From Aureibaculum flavum (GTDB lineage Bacteria; Bacteroidota; Bacteroidia; Flavobacteriales; Flavobacteriaceae), in contig NZ_JAEHFJ010000002.1 in assembly GCF_016406085.1 (NCBI RefSeq), positions 124,001 to 188,000 on the forward strand: a stretch of 64,000 bases of DNA, written 5' to 3'. Numbering within the stretch: position 1 is the stretch's first letter; the number at the start of each line of letters is the position of its first letter. This document shows, piece by piece, positions 1 through 10,025 of the stretch. Made by a program: the position numbers and the translations under genes. The notes beneath the pieces are model-generated. The model was not told where the DNA came from. It saw only the letters and a list, made by a program, of their open reading frames with translations, and ran no database searches.

Positions 1-1
1 T

Positions 2-1207
2 ATTGCAGGTGCCTTAAACACACCATCCAGAACTGTAACTGTAAGACCATTTTATATGGACGAAACAGAAATTACAAACGCTGAATATAGAGAGTTTGTA
101 GTATGGGTAAGAGATTCTATTGTAAGAACTCAATTAGCCATTCTTGCAGAAGAACAAGGTTTTGGTGCAGCTAGTGCCGATTTAGATGCTGGTGCATCTT
201 CTGGTAATGAGGATGGCATTCAAAAATACAAATTTGCAGAACCCGATACTACTGCCAATGTATATTATAAATATATGATGGATAACTACGGTAGCTTAGG
301 TGATTTAAATTCGCCAACTGAAGGTAAAGCGTTAAATTGGGACCCTGAATTGGTTTGGAATATAGCAGAATATCCTGATGCAAGTTATGCTGAAGCTATG
401 GACAGTTTATACTTACCAATTACTGAGGTTTTTGATGGTAGAAGAATTATTGATACCAAAAAATTATCTTACTTATATTACACTTTCGATCCAGAAGGTG
501 CTGCACGGAAAAGCAGTAACAGAAAAGATTTCATAAAGAAAAATACAGTAGAAATATATCCTGATACAACGGTTTGGGTAAAAGATTTTAATTACTCTTA
601 CAACGACCCAATGCACCAAGATTATTTCTGGCATCAAGCATACAATGACTACCCTGTAGTTGGTGTATCATGGCCACAAGCCAAAGCTTTTTGTGACTTT
701 AGAACTCAAAAGAAAAACAGATTTTTAGCTAATAAAGGTGGTGGTAAAGTACCTAACTTTAGATTACCAACTGAAACTGAGTGGGAATTTGCTGCTCGTG
801 GAGGCTTAGAATATGCTAAATATCCTTGGGGTGGTCCTTATACGGTAACTGATAGAGGTTGTTTTATGGCAAACTTTAAACCACAAAGGGGAGATTATGC
901 TGCTGATGGAGCTTTATATACCATGGAAGCAAAGTCTTTTACACCTAATGACTACGGTTTATATAATATGGCAGGTAATGTTTCAGAATGGACAGATACT
1001 GCTTATGACCCAGCTTCTTATTACTTAGGTTCTACAATGAACCCTAATGTAAATGATAGCGGTAATCAAAGAAAAGTAATTCGTGGAGGATCTTGGAAAG
1101 ATGTAGCTTATTTCTTAGAAGTAAGTACGAGAGATTATGAATATGGAGATTCTGCAAGAAGTTATGTAGGCTTTAGAACAGTACAAGATTATATGGGTGT
1201 TAAATAA
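2..1207 (+). CDS. gldK: GldK, gliding motility/type IX secretion lipoprotein (5' truncated)
   Basis: GldK is an outer-membrane-anchored component of the gliding and type IX secretion machine and forms a periplasmic ring with GldN. The true start is upstream of the window; the frame is already open at base 2. The visible ~400 residues have the block order of the formylglycine-generating-enzyme (FGE-sulfatase) fold: VGVSWPQA, LPTETEWEFAARGG, NDYGLYNMAGNVSEW, VIRGGSW, then GFR near the C-terminus. gldL, gldM and gldN follow in the same direction, which fixes the identity. The fold is known as structural in GldK, so I infer no enzyme activity. Confidence 0.95.
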   Translation: MAGALNTPSRTVTVRPFYMDETEITNAEYREFVVWVRDSIVRTQLAILAEEQGFGAASADLDAGASSGNEDGIQKYKFAEPDTTANVYYKYMMDNYGSLGDLNSPTEGKALNWDPELVWNIAEYPDASYAEAMDSLYLPITEVFDGRRIIDTKKLSYLYYTFDPEGAARKSSNRKDFIKKNTVEIYPDTTVWVKDFNYSYNDPMHQDYFWHQAYNDYPVVGVSWPQAKAFCDFRTQKKNRFLANKGGGKVPNFRLPTETEWEFAARGGLEYAKYPWGGPYTVTDRGCFMANFKPQRGDYAADGALYTMEAKSFTPNDYGLYNMAGNVSEWTDTAYDPASYYLGSTMNPNVNDSGNQRKVIRGGSWKDVAYFLEVSTRDYEYGDSARSYVGFRTVQDYMGVK

Positions 1208-1347
1208 CATTCAATAAAAGACAATTTTCAATAAAAATTTAGTAGTAATTATCATTAAGTAATAATAAATAGTAATAACGAACGTTTTAAAATAAACCAA
1301 CTAGAATTAATAATTAAAATTAAAATTAACCCGAAAAAAGAAAAATT

Positions 1348-1998
1348 ATGGCAGGATCACTTAAACAGAAAAAAATCATGAACTTCGTTTATGGTATGGG
1401 AGCATCAGTAGTATTAGTAGGAGCATTATTCAAAATCTTACACTTTAGCATAGGACCTTTAACAGGTGGGGTTATGTTAACTATTGGATTATTAACAGAA
1501 GCAGTAATTTTTGCATTCTCTGCATTTGAACCTGTTGAAGAAGACTTAGACTGGTCTCTAGTATATCCTGAATTAGCAGGAGGACAAGGACAAGGCTTAG
1601 ACAGATTATCTGGTGATGTAGATGCTGAAAGCATGTTATCTTCTAAATTAGATACGATGTTAGCTGAAGCAAATCTTGATTCTGAAAAAATGGATAGATT
1701 ATCTACAAGCATCCAAAATTTTGCAGGTGCCGCTGAAAATATTGCACCAGCTGCAAATTCAGTTGCCGCAACTAGTAAATATAGTGAGCAATTAACATTA
1801 GCTGCTTCTAATATGGAATCTTTAAATAGTTTGTATAAAGTACAGTATGATAGTGCATCTAGACAATCTGAATTGAGCGAAGCTGTTGCTGAAAACACAG
1901 TAAAACTTAAAGATCAAATGGAATCTTTAGCAACAAACTTATCATCATTGAATGGTGTTTATGGAGGTATGCTATCTGCTATGTCAAATAGAAACTAA
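1348..1998 (+). CDS. gldL: GldL, inner-membrane motor protein of gliding/T9SS
   Basis: GldL forms, with GldM, the proton-driven rotary motor that powers type IX secretion and gliding. The 216-residue product has two hydrophobic helices in the first ~60 residues (one around FVYGMGASVVLVGALFKILH, one around GGVMLTIGLLTEAVIFAFSA) with a Glu in the second, as expected for the proton-path residue of GldL. After that comes a long cytoplasmic region rich in Ser, Ala and Glu with coiled-coil character. It sits 140 bp after gldK and 54 bp before gldM. Confidence 0.95.
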   Translation: MAGSLKQKKIMNFVYGMGASVVLVGALFKILHFSIGPLTGGVMLTIGLLTEAVIFAFSAFEPVEEDLDWSLVYPELAGGQGQGLDRLSGDVDAESMLSSKLDTMLAEANLDSEKMDRLSTSIQNFAGAAENIAPAANSVAATSKYSEQLTLAASNMESLNSLYKVQYDSASRQSELSEAVAENTVKLKDQMESLATNLSSLNGVYGGMLSAMSNRN

Positions 1999-2052
1999 TT
2001 AGTAGAATAAAATATTTTAACCCAACTATTAACTAAAACTAATTAGAAAAAA

Positions 2053-3597
2053 ATGGCAGGAGGCAAACTATCACCAAGGCAGAAAATGATTAACTTAATG
2101 TATTTGGTATTTATTGCGATGTTAGCAATGAATATGTCAAAACAAGTTTTATCTGCTTTTGGTTTCATGAACGAAAAACTGGCAGCATCTAACGTGTCAG
2201 CGGAACAACAGAATGCAGCTACTTATGCGAGTCTGGCTACGAAAGCAGCCGATCAACCAGAGAAGTATGCAGAACACAATACCAATGCTCAGAAAGTACA
2301 GGCTTTATCTTTAGACTTTAATGCTCATCTTGAAAAAATGAAAGAAGAGTTAACCAAAGATGTTGAAGACCCTACAAATTATGAGTCTATGGACGGAACA
2401 GATGCAGGAGATTCTTTCTTCTTTGCAGGAGAAAAAAATACTCCAGCTGGTGAAGAGTTTTTAAGTAAACTGAATAACTACCGTACGGAAGTAACATCAC
2501 TTTTAGGAGATGATTATAAAGACATAACGTCTAAAGTAAATGCACGTTTTGATACTTCTGAACAAAAAGTAAAAGATAGTGAAGTAACGCAACCATGGTT
2601 AAAAAATCGTTATGAAGGTTTTCCTTTAATTACAACGATTACTAACTTATCTCAACTTCAAGCTGATATTAAATCAACAGAAAATGAGATGTTAATGGCA
2701 ATGGTTCAAGGTCAATTAGAAAGTGACGTTTCAATGAGAAACTACACGACTATTTTAGTACCTGACAACCCAGCTACGTTACAAGGTGCAAACTTTAAAG
2801 GTAAAATAGTATTAGGTAAATATGATGCTACTTTAAAACCAACCAAAGTAATTATTAATGGTAAAGAGATCACTAATATTGAAGGTGGTGGTGCAATTTT
2901 GGATTTCCCTTCAGGTAATGTAGGTGAGAATGAAATTAAAGGTGAGTTTGTATTTAAAGAAGGTGACTCTTTAGTTAGATTACCAATTAATACTAAATAT
3001 GCCGTAGTTGCAAAACCTAACAGTGCTGTGATTTCAGCTGATAAAATGAATGTGGTTTATAGAGGTGTACAAAACCCTATTACAATTTCAATGCCAGGTG
3101 TACCTGACAATTCAATTTCAGCAAACGCACCAGGTTTACGTAAATCAACAGGTTTAGGTAAGTATATGATGAGTCCTGGTAAAGGTAAAACAGTTAAAAT
3201 TAATGTAACTGGTAAATTACCTGATGGATCTTCTGTAACTTCTGGACAAACGTTTAGAATTAAAGATATCCCTGCTCCTTCTGCAGCAGTAAGAGGTAGC
3301 CAATATGGTGTTATTAAAATGCCTAGAAGTTCTTTACAAAAAATGACTATTGGAGCTATTATACCAGATTTTGAGTTTGACTTAAAACTTGGAGTATCAG
3401 GCTTTAGTATTAAAGTTCCTGGATCACCAACAGTGATTGTTAAAGGTACAAAATTCAATGCCGCAGCAATTAGAGCTTTAAGTAAAGCAAGAAAAGGCGA
3501 CATGGTTACAATATTTGATGTAAGAGCATCGTTATCTGGCAATAGTGGTTATTACTTAAAGAAAGTAAATCCATTAAATGTAGAATTAACAAATTAA
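2053..3597 (+). CDS. gldM: GldM, periplasm-spanning motor shaft of gliding/T9SS
   Basis: GldM has one N-terminal transmembrane helix that sits inside the GldL ring and a long periplasmic shaft of four domains reaching the GldK/GldN ring. The 514-residue product fits: MAGGKLSPRQKMINLMYLVF starts the protein, with the membrane helix at about residues 14-34, followed by an alpha-helical D1 region and then beta-rich domains to the C-terminus. It lies between gldL and gldN (12 bp before gldN), so gldLMN are clearly cotranscribed. Confidence 0.96.
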   Translation: MAGGKLSPRQKMINLMYLVFIAMLAMNMSKQVLSAFGFMNEKLAASNVSAEQQNAATYASLATKAADQPEKYAEHNTNAQKVQALSLDFNAHLEKMKEELTKDVEDPTNYESMDGTDAGDSFFFAGEKNTPAGEEFLSKLNNYRTEVTSLLGDDYKDITSKVNARFDTSEQKVKDSEVTQPWLKNRYEGFPLITTITNLSQLQADIKSTENEMLMAMVQGQLESDVSMRNYTTILVPDNPATLQGANFKGKIVLGKYDATLKPTKVIINGKEITNIEGGGAILDFPSGNVGENEIKGEFVFKEGDSLVRLPINTKYAVVAKPNSAVISADKMNVVYRGVQNPITISMPGVPDNSISANAPGLRKSTGLGKYMMSPGKGKTVKINVTGKLPDGSSVTSGQTFRIKDIPAPSAAVRGSQYGVIKMPRSSLQKMTIGAIIPDFEFDLKLGVSGFSIKVPGSPTVIVKGTKFNAAAIRALSKARKGDMVTIFDVRASLSGNSGYYLKKVNPLNVELTN

Positions 3598-3609
3598 AAA
3601 ATAAATATT

Positions 3610-4515
3610 ATGAATTGGAGAGGTTTTTTAGTAGTGTGTGGTGTTGTAGCGTTGACTACAAGCTCTATAAACGCACAAGCTAATTTGTTGAATGCAAAGA
3701 TTCCTGAAGAAATTGGAATGAAAACAGCAGAACAATTAGCAGCTGATAATGACGGACCATTACCTTACGGTTACATAGATGATAGAGATATCCTCTGGTC
3801 TAAAGTGGTGTGGGAGTATGTGGATTTGAATGAGAAAATTAATTTACCATTCTACTATCCAATAGATACGAATAACATTAGCTCTAGTAGAAGATCTCTT
3901 TATGACACAATGTTGAGAGGTATTAAGAGCGGTGAGATTGCAGATATTTATGACGATTCTTATTTTGAAAATAAATTAACTTTCAAAGAGATTCAAGGTC
4001 GTTTATCTAGAATTGACACTAGTGATGCCGGTTATGAGTTATTAAATCAAGGTGAAGCTATTACTGATGAATATGTTGATAGAACAGATTTAACTTCTGG
4101 AGATATTGCTGGACTTAAAATAAAAGGAGTTTGGTATTTCGATAAAAGACAAGGTGAGTTAAAATACCGTTTATTAGGTATTGCACCAGTTGCACCAGAT
4201 GTTAACTTCTTGAATCAAGGTTCAGGTGGTGGTATGGATGAACTAATACCTTTATTTTGGGTATGGTATCCAGGAGCTAGAGAAGTAACGCATGCAATGA
4301 AAGTGTTTAACAATAAAAACTCAGCGTTCCCTTTATCTTATGATCATTTATTAAATGCACGCCGTTTTGTGGCAAGTATTTATAGAGAAGAGAATATATA
4401 CGGTAACAGAGATGTTGCAGAGTATATAAAAGGAAATGCTTTATTCCAAGTTCTAGAGGCTGATAAACTTAAAGAAGATATCAGAAACAAAGAACTAGAC
4501 ATGTGGAATTATTAA
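3610..4515 (+). CDS. gldN: GldN, periplasmic ring protein of gliding/T9SS
   Basis: GldN (PorN in Porphyromonas) associates with GldK in the periplasmic ring of the type IX secretion system. The 301-residue product has a cleavable signal peptide ending near SSINA-QA, then the soluble domain with the motif DDRDILWSKVVWEYVDLNEK early on and the pair YPGAREV / NNKNSAF later, typical of the family. It is the last gene of the gld block; a hairpin terminator follows at 4540-4575. Confidence 0.95.
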   Translation: MNWRGFLVVCGVVALTTSSINAQANLLNAKIPEEIGMKTAEQLAADNDGPLPYGYIDDRDILWSKVVWEYVDLNEKINLPFYYPIDTNNISSSRRSLYDTMLRGIKSGEIADIYDDSYFENKLTFKEIQGRLSRIDTSDAGYELLNQGEAITDEYVDRTDLTSGDIAGLKIKGVWYFDKRQGELKYRLLGIAPVAPDVNFLNQGSGGGMDELIPLFWVWYPGAREVTHAMKVFNNKNSAFPLSYDHLLNARRFVASIYREENIYGNRDVAEYIKGNALFQVLEADKLKEDIRNKELDMWNY

Positions 4516-4539
4516 TAAATTCACTGTAGTATATCTGAA

Positions 4540-4575
4540 AAACTTCTGCTCTTTATTGAGTAGGAGTTTTTTTTA
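4540..4575 (+). terminator. Rho-independent terminator after gldN
   Basis: AACTTCTGCTC and GAGTAGGAGTT form a stem with G-U pairs around a short loop, followed by eight T. It closes the gldKLMN transcript and ends just before the next promoter box. Confidence 0.75.
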
Positions 4576-4598
4576 TGCCTTTATTTTACCTTTATAAC

Positions 4599-4606
4599 TA
4601 CATTTG
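4599..4606 (+). promoter_or_regulatory. TAnnTTTG promoter box (TACATTTG)
   Basis: Perfect match to the Bacteroidota -7 element. It ends only 4 nt before the ATG at 4611, so a transcript starting at the usual distance would begin at or next to the start codon (leaderless mRNA). No clear -33 TTG is visible. Confidence 0.6.
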
Positions 4607-4610
4607 TAAG

Positions 4611-5648
4611 ATGCAAGTAGATTATATTATTGTTGGTTTAGGATTGGCTGGTTTAGCCATTGCTGAAGAACTAGAACGAAATGATAAGTCCTATATCATT
4701 TACGAAGATTATTCTCAAAATTCATCTCGAGTGGCAGGTGGAGTTTACAATCCCGTTATTTTAAAACGTTTTACTCCTGTTTGGGATGCTTTTGACCAAT
4801 TAAACATAGCCATTCCATTCTATGTAGCATTAGAACAGAAATTAAATATCCAAATTGACTACCCCTTAGATATATCTAGAATATTCACCTCAGTTGAAGA
4901 ACAAAACAATTGGTTTAATGCGTGCGACAAACCTTTTTTTGAGAATTATTTGATTCCGAAAATCGGTAAAAACAACAATCAAAGTATCAATGCCCCTTTT
5001 GGATTAGGAAGCGTTACAAATACAGGGAAAATTGACACCAAGGCCTTATTAGATGCCTATATTGATTACCTTAAGAAAAGAGGTTTAATTGTGAACGAAG
5101 GTTTTGAGTATTCAAAAGTTACTCTTACTGAAGACGCTGTACAATACAAAACGATTACTGCCAAAAAGGTGATTTTTTGTGAAGGATATGGAGTTGTAAA
5201 AAACCCATTCTTTAAAGATATCCCTTTAAAGGAAGCCAAAGGTGAATTATTGACCATCCACTCCCCTAACCTCAACATCAAATATATTATAAAATCTTCT
5301 ATATTTATCATGCCCTTAGGAAATGATACTTATAAAATAGGGGCAACTTTCAATTGGACGGACAAAACTTTAAAGCCCACCCAAGAAGCTAAAGATGAAT
5401 TGGAAAACAAGTTGAAAAAAATTATTAATGTTCCCTATACAGTCATCGATCAAAAGGCAGGTATTAGACCTACTGTAAAAGATAGGCGACCCATAATAGG
5501 AACACACCCTAATCACTCTCAATTAGCCATTTTAAACGGACTAGGAACCAGAGGCGTTATGTTGGCTCCTAAAATGGCTAAACAGCTCTATAATCATCTA
5601 GAAAACGATGAGCAACTTAGCGAAGAAGTTGATATCTCAAGATTTTAG
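4611..5648 (+). CDS. FAD-dependent oxidoreductase, D-amino-acid-oxidase (DAO) family
   Basis: Flavoprotein of the DAO/glycine-oxidase-like superfamily; the substrate cannot be read from sequence. The N-terminal dinucleotide-binding motif is VDYIIVGLGLAGLAIAEELE (GxGxxG), then RVAGGVYNP, where substrate-binding begins, and GIRPTVKDRRPIIGTHP with LNGLGTRGVMLAP at the C-terminus, the second FAD-contacting region. I place the start at 4611 rather than at the upstream ATG 4575 because the latter overlaps the gldN terminator and the 4599 promoter box. The length from 4611 is 345 residues, normal for the family. A gene of this type often follows gldN in Flavobacteriaceae. Confidence 0.85.
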   Translation: MQVDYIIVGLGLAGLAIAEELERNDKSYIIYEDYSQNSSRVAGGVYNPVILKRFTPVWDAFDQLNIAIPFYVALEQKLNIQIDYPLDISRIFTSVEEQNNWFNACDKPFFENYLIPKIGKNNNQSINAPFGLGSVTNTGKIDTKALLDAYIDYLKKRGLIVNEGFEYSKVTLTEDAVQYKTITAKKVIFCEGYGVVKNPFFKDIPLKEAKGELLTIHSPNLNIKYIIKSSIFIMPLGNDTYKIGATFNWTDKTLKPTQEAKDELENKLKKIINVPYTVIDQKAGIRPTVKDRRPIIGTHPNHSQLAILNGLGTRGVMLAPKMAKQLYNHLENDEQLSEEVDISRF

Positions 5649-5701
5649 TTTTGAATATTTACAACTTTTATTACAGGGCAAATTCCGAGAGATCGTAAAA
5701 C

Positions 5702-5739
5702 ATAAAAACCCGAAATTCAAATGAATTTCGGGTTTTTAT
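5702..5739. terminator. Bidirectional Rho-independent terminator
   Basis: AAAAACCCGAAATTC (5704-5718) pairs perfectly with 5723-5737 around a 4-nt loop, and the pairing extends two more bases on each side. A and T tracts flank it on both sides, so it can serve the oxidoreductase (+) and the odhB end (-). Confidence 0.9.
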
Positions 5740-5754
5740 TATATCATTAATGAA

Positions 5755-6969
5755 CTACATTTCTAATGCTTTCTTAGCATTTCCGTCCATTAGTAATTCT
5801 TCAGGATTTTCAAGAGCCTCTTTAACTGCTACTAAAAATCCAACAGATTCTTTACCGTCAATAATTCTATGATCGTAAGACAATGCAACATACATAATTG
5901 GTCTTATGGTAACGGCTCCATTTATAGCAACAGGTCTTTCTACAATATTATGCATTCCTAAAATTGCACTTTGTGGTGGATTGATAATTGGCGTAGACAA
6001 CATAGAACCGAATACACCACCATTGGTAATGGTAAAAGTACCACCTGTCATTTCATCTATCGTAATATCACCATCTCTAGCACGAATAGCCAAACGTTTT
6101 ACCTCTGCTTCAACACCTCTAAAAGTTAAATTTTCAGCATTTCTAATTACAGGAACCATTAATCCTTTAGGACCAGAAACCGCGATAGAAATATCTTGAA
6201 AATCATAAGCTACTTTATAATCTCCGTCAATCATTGAATTTACATCCGGATACAATTGCAAAGCTCTTACCACTGCTTTCGTAAAGAAACTCATAAAACC
6301 TAAACCAACTCCATGTCTTGCTTTAAAGGCTTCCTTATATTCGTTACGTAAATCAAATATAGGCTTCATGTCTACTTCGTTAAACGTAGTAAGCATTGCC
6401 GTTTCATTTTTAACAGCAACCAAACGTTCCGCCACTTTACGACGCAACATAGATAATTTTTTACGTTCTGAACCTCTTACACCACCTGTTATTGGTGACC
6501 CCATACTTGGTGTAGCATTTACGGCATCATCTTTTGTAATTCTACCGTCTTTACCCGTTCCTTTAATGGCACTTGCAGTCATACCTTTTTCTGCTAAAAT
6601 CTTTTTAGCAGCAGGTGAAGCTGTTCCACTTGCGTAAGTTTCTTGTTTTTTAATTTCAGCAGGTTTCTCTTCTTTTTTGACTGATTCTTCCTTTATTGCT
6701 TCTTTTGTTGAACTGGCACCTTCTGGCTTTTTAGCACTCGTATCAATATGACATACCACAGCACCTACAGCAACAGCATCTCCTTCTTCTGCTTTTAACG
6801 TTATAATACCGCTATCTTCAGCTGGTAATTCAAGTGTAGCTTTATCAGAGTCTACCTCTGCAATAGCCTGATCTTTTTCCACATAATCACCATCTTCAAC
6901 CAACCAAGTGGCTATTTCTACTTCAGTAATCGATTCGCCCGGAGAAGGGACTTTCATTTCTAAAATCAT
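5755..6969 (-). CDS. odhB: 2-oxoglutarate dehydrogenase E2 (dihydrolipoyl succinyltransferase)
   Basis: E2 core of the 2-oxoglutarate dehydrogenase complex: transfers the succinyl group from lipoyl-lysine to CoA in the TCA cycle. The order is a lipoyl domain at residues 1-76 with the lipoylated Lys43 in DSDKATLEL, a Glu/Lys-rich linker, an E3-binding domain at ~118-150 ([13 protein letters not shown]...[10 protein letters not shown]) and the catalytic acyltransferase domain to residue 404 with the active-site motif SYDHRIIDG. Length is normal. It lies 75 bp downstream of odhA on the same strand, so the two are an operon. Confidence 0.96.
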   Translation of the reverse strand: MILEMKVPSPGESITEVEIATWLVEDGDYVEKDQAIAEVDSDKATLELPAEDSGIITLKAEEGDAVAVGAVVCHIDTSAKKPEGASSTKEAIKEESVKKEEKPAEIKKQETYASGTASPAAKKILAEKGMTASAIKGTGKDGRITKDDAVNATPSMGSPITGGVRGSERKKLSMLRRKVAERLVAVKNETAMLTTFNEVDMKPIFDLRNEYKEAFKARHGVGLGFMSFFTKAVVRALQLYPDVNSMIDGDYKVAYDFQDISIAVSGPKGLMVPVIRNAENLTFRGVEAEVKRLAIRARDGDITIDEMTGGTFTITNGGVFGSMLSTPIINPPQSAILGMHNIVERPVAINGAVTIRPIMYVALSYDHRIIDGKESVGFLVAVKEALENPEELLMDGNAKKALEM

Positions 6970-7044
6970 AATTGTTTAAATTATCTATATTCAAGTTACA
7001 AATTCCAATCAAAAATAACGGAATTTATTAATTATTATACACTT

Positions 7045-9777
7045 TTATTTATCAAAAACTAAATCTAACACACGTTGTTGCCTTCTTTTAAATCTTGCAC
7101 TAGAACCAGCGGCTGGCACGGCATAAAAAGGTCTTGAAGCTACTTCTAGCTTTACTAAGTTAAAACGTTGCAGCATAAAACTCCATGCACCCATATTTTG
7201 TGGCTCTTCTTGTGCCCAAACATAACTTTCAACATTTTTATAAAGATCTATAATGCTTTGAATTTTATCTAAATCTAATGGAAACAATTGCTCAATTCTT
7301 ACTAAAGCAACATCGTCTCTCTTTAACATTTCACGTTCTGCCAATAAATCATAATAGAATTTACCAGTACAAAGCACCAATTTTTTAACTTTATCCTTAT
7401 TAATAGTATCGTCAATTACGGTTTGGAATTCTCCTTTTGCTAAATCATTTAATGTAGATACCGCTTTTGGATGACGTAATAAACTTTTAGGTGTAAAGAC
7501 TATTAATGGTTTTCTATAATTTCTTTTCATTTGTCTACGTAACAAATGATAGAAATTACCTGGGGTTGTACAATCAGCTACCGTCATATTATGATTAGCA
7601 CATAATTGTAAATAACGTTCCATTCTTGCTGAAGAATGCTCAGAACCTTGACCTTCATAACCATGTGGCAGTAATACCACAATTCCATTTTGCAGCTTCC
7701 ATTTATCCTCTGCCGCTGACATATATTGATCAAATATAATCTGGGCTCCATTACTAAAATCTCCAAACTGGGCTTCCCAAATGGTTAGCGTATTTGGATT
7801 TGCCATCGCATATCCATAATCAAAACCTAACACACCATATTCCGATAACAAAGAGTTGTAAATTGTCATTACCCCTTTGTTGTTCGGGTTACTATTTAAT
7901 AAATTTATTCGTTCTTCTGTAACTTCATCACGCAAAATTGCATGTCTATGGCTAAACGTACCACGCTCTACATCTTGCCCTGAAATTCTAATATTATAAC
8001 CTTCTTCTAACAATGAACCATATGCCAATGTTTCTCCTAAGCCCCAATCTAGATTATCGGCATCAATCATTTTCGCTCTATCATTCAGAATTCGCTCTGC
8101 TTTTCTAACAAAATTAGCACCCTCTGGTACTGACGAAATAACCTTTGCGATACCTTTTAATTTTTTTTCTGCATACTTCGTATCGAATGACTTCAGCATT
8201 TCCGCTAAATCGGCACGTTCAAAACCTTCCCACGTACTTTCCATAAACGGCTTTACTACCGAAGTTTTATCTTCTTTAGATTTATTATACTCCGTTTCAA
8301 GCATCGACTTATAATCGTCCCTTAATTTCTCAACATAAGCCTCATCAACTACTTTTTCGCGTAATAATTTATCAACATAAATATCTTTTGGATTTTCATG
8401 CTTAGAAATTGCCTTATAAAGTTTAGGTTGGGTAAAACGAGGTTCGTCACCTTCATTATGACCATATTTTCTATATCCCAATAAATCTATAAAAACATCG
8501 CGTTGAAATCTCATTCTAAACTCCAATGCCATTTCTGTAGCGTGCACTACTGCCTCAACATCATCAGCATTAACGTGCAATACTGGAGATAATGTAACCT
8601 TACCAACATCTGTACAATACGTACTTGAACGGGCATCTAAATAATTTGTAGTAAACCCTATTTGATTATTAACAACGATGTGAATTGTACCGCCTGTTTT
8701 ATAACCATTTAATTTAGCCATCTGTATTACCTCATAAACAATTCCTTGTCCAGCAATAGCTGCGTCACCATGAATTAGTATCGGTAAAATTTTAGACGAA
8801 TCTCCGTTGTATTTTCTATCAATTTTAGCCCTAGTAATACCTTCTGCAACAGCATCAACAGTCTCCAAGTGAGAAGGATTAGGCACTAAATTCATTCGTA
8901 TCTCTTTACCATTTTGATAGGTTTTATTCAATGTTAAACCCATATGGTATTTTACATCACCATCAATAGTATCATCTTCAAAGTCTTTACCTTCAAATTC
9001 GCTAAATAACTCTCTAACTGGTTTTCTAAAAATATTGGTTAGCGTGTTCAGACGACCTCTATGAGCCATACCCACTACGCATTCTTCCAATTGGTGCTTA
9101 TTTACAGCTTGATACAGTAAATTACTAATAGCAGGAATAAGAGCTTCACCTCCTTCAAGAGAAAAACGTTTTTGACCAACATATTTGGTCTGTAAAAATT
9201 GCTCAAAAGTTACGGCCTGGTTTAGCTTAGAAAGAATATACTTTTTCTTTTCAACATTATTTTCTAGATGATTATCATTTTTATTTAATGCATCTTGCCA
9301 CCATTTTATTTCTTCTGGCTTTCGGATATACATATATTCTATACCAATAGAGTCGCAATAAATAGATTCTAAATGCTTTACAATGTCTTTTAGCGATTTG
9401 CTTCCAATACCGATAACTTCACCAGCATCAAAAACAGTATCTAAATCACTATCGGATAATCCAAAATTTTCTAGAGCCAACGTTGGTTCGTATTTTCTAC
9501 GCTCCCTAACTGGATTTGTTCTAGTGAATAAATGCCCTCTAGAACGATAGCCATTTATTAATTCTATTACTTTAAATTCATTAAATACATGCTCTGGAAC
9601 TCTAATTGCACTTTCATTATCTTCTCCTGTTAAACTATAATCTGTATTTGCAAGATCATAGCCTTGAAAAAAACTTCTCCAACTCGGTTCAACAGCATCA
9701 GGATTTGACAAATATTTGTCATACAAATCTTCAATAAAACCTGTGTGAACTGCATTTAAAAAAGAAAACCTATCCAT
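7045..9777 (-). CDS. odhA: 2-oxoglutarate dehydrogenase E1 component
   Basis: Thiamine-diphosphate-dependent decarboxylase that feeds succinyl groups to OdhB. The 910-residue product is full length: an N-terminal FLNAVHTGFIEDLYDKYLSN segment (the E2-contact region), VVGMAHRGRLNTL, the ThDP region IHGDAAIAGQGIVYE, and VNNQIGFTT, then a transketolase-like C-terminal half with LLPHGYEGQGSEHSSARMER. It is the first gene of odhAB, with a TAnnTTTG box 27 nt upstream of its ATG. Confidence 0.97.
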   Translation of the reverse strand: MDRFSFLNAVHTGFIEDLYDKYLSNPDAVEPSWRSFFQGYDLANTDYSLTGEDNESAIRVPEHVFNEFKVIELINGYRSRGHLFTRTNPVRERRKYEPTLALENFGLSDSDLDTVFDAGEVIGIGSKSLKDIVKHLESIYCDSIGIEYMYIRKPEEIKWWQDALNKNDNHLENNVEKKKYILSKLNQAVTFEQFLQTKYVGQKRFSLEGGEALIPAISNLLYQAVNKHQLEECVVGMAHRGRLNTLTNIFRKPVRELFSEFEGKDFEDDTIDGDVKYHMGLTLNKTYQNGKEIRMNLVPNPSHLETVDAVAEGITRAKIDRKYNGDSSKILPILIHGDAAIAGQGIVYEVIQMAKLNGYKTGGTIHIVVNNQIGFTTNYLDARSSTYCTDVGKVTLSPVLHVNADDVEAVVHATEMALEFRMRFQRDVFIDLLGYRKYGHNEGDEPRFTQPKLYKAISKHENPKDIYVDKLLREKVVDEAYVEKLRDDYKSMLETEYNKSKEDKTSVVKPFMESTWEGFERADLAEMLKSFDTKYAEKKLKGIAKVISSVPEGANFVRKAERILNDRAKMIDADNLDWGLGETLAYGSLLEEGYNIRISGQDVERGTFSHRHAILRDEVTEERINLLNSNPNNKGVMTIYNSLLSEYGVLGFDYGYAMANPNTLTIWEAQFGDFSNGAQIIFDQYMSAAEDKWKLQNGIVVLLPHGYEGQGSEHSSARMERYLQLCANHNMTVADCTTPGNFYHLLRRQMKRNYRKPLIVFTPKSLLRHPKAVSTLNDLAKGEFQTVIDDTINKDKVKKLVLCTGKFYYDLLAEREMLKRDDVALVRIEQLFPLDLDKIQSIIDLYKNVESYVWAQEEPQNMGAWSFMLQRFNLVKLEVASRPFYAVPAAGSSARFKRRQQRVLDLVFDK

Positions 9778-9804
9778 TAATCAAAAATTTCTTAATATGA
9801 AAAA

Positions 9805-9812
9805 CAAAAGTA
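9805..9812 (-). promoter_or_regulatory. TAnnTTTG promoter box (TACTTTTG) of odhAB
   Basis: Minus-strand -7 element 27 nt before the odhA ATG; on the plus strand it reads CAAAAGTA. No convincing -33 element at 19 nt spacing. Confidence 0.55.
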
Positions 9813-9890
9813 CAATTTTTAACGAGATAAAATAAATTATGACGTCTGATAAGTTTGCGAAAAATAATTTTATTTTTTTTCATTTTTTTG

Positions 9891-9920
9891 TTGTTCAAAT
9901 TAGAAAAACATTTATATTTG
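9891..9920 (+). promoter_or_regulatory. Canonical two-box promoter of tRNA-Asn
   Basis: TTG at 9891-9893, exactly 19 nt, then TATATTTG at 9913-9920, 31 nt before the tRNA. This is the only promoter in the window where I see both Bacteroidota boxes at the standard spacing. Confidence 0.75.
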
Positions 9921-9951
9921 CAACCTGAAAAATTAGAGAAATCTAAAATAT

Positions 9952-10025
9952 TCCTCCTTAGCTCAGTTGGTTAGAGCATCTGACTGTTAATCAGAGGGTC
10001 CAAGGTTCGAGTCCTTGAGGGGGAG
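9952..10025 (+). tRNA. tRNA-Asn (anticodon GTT)
   Basis: The 74-nt cloverleaf reads directly. Acceptor TCCTCCT (9952-9958) pairs with AGGGGGA (10018-10024, one T-G pair). The D-arm contains AGCTCAGTTGGTTAGAGC, the anticodon stem is CTGACTGTTAATCAG with anticodon GTT, and the T-arm is CAAGG-TTCGAGT-CCTTG. The discriminator is G, as expected for Asn. CCA is not encoded. Confidence 0.97.

Noticed and set aside
1389-1898. 169-residue reading frame on the minus strand across gldL
   Set aside because: Antisense shadow of gldL; no family signature, Ser/Asn-rich composition typical of reverse-frame translation.
3057-3542. 161-residue minus-strand frame inside gldM
   Set aside because: Antisense shadow; low-complexity hydrophobic content, no start context.
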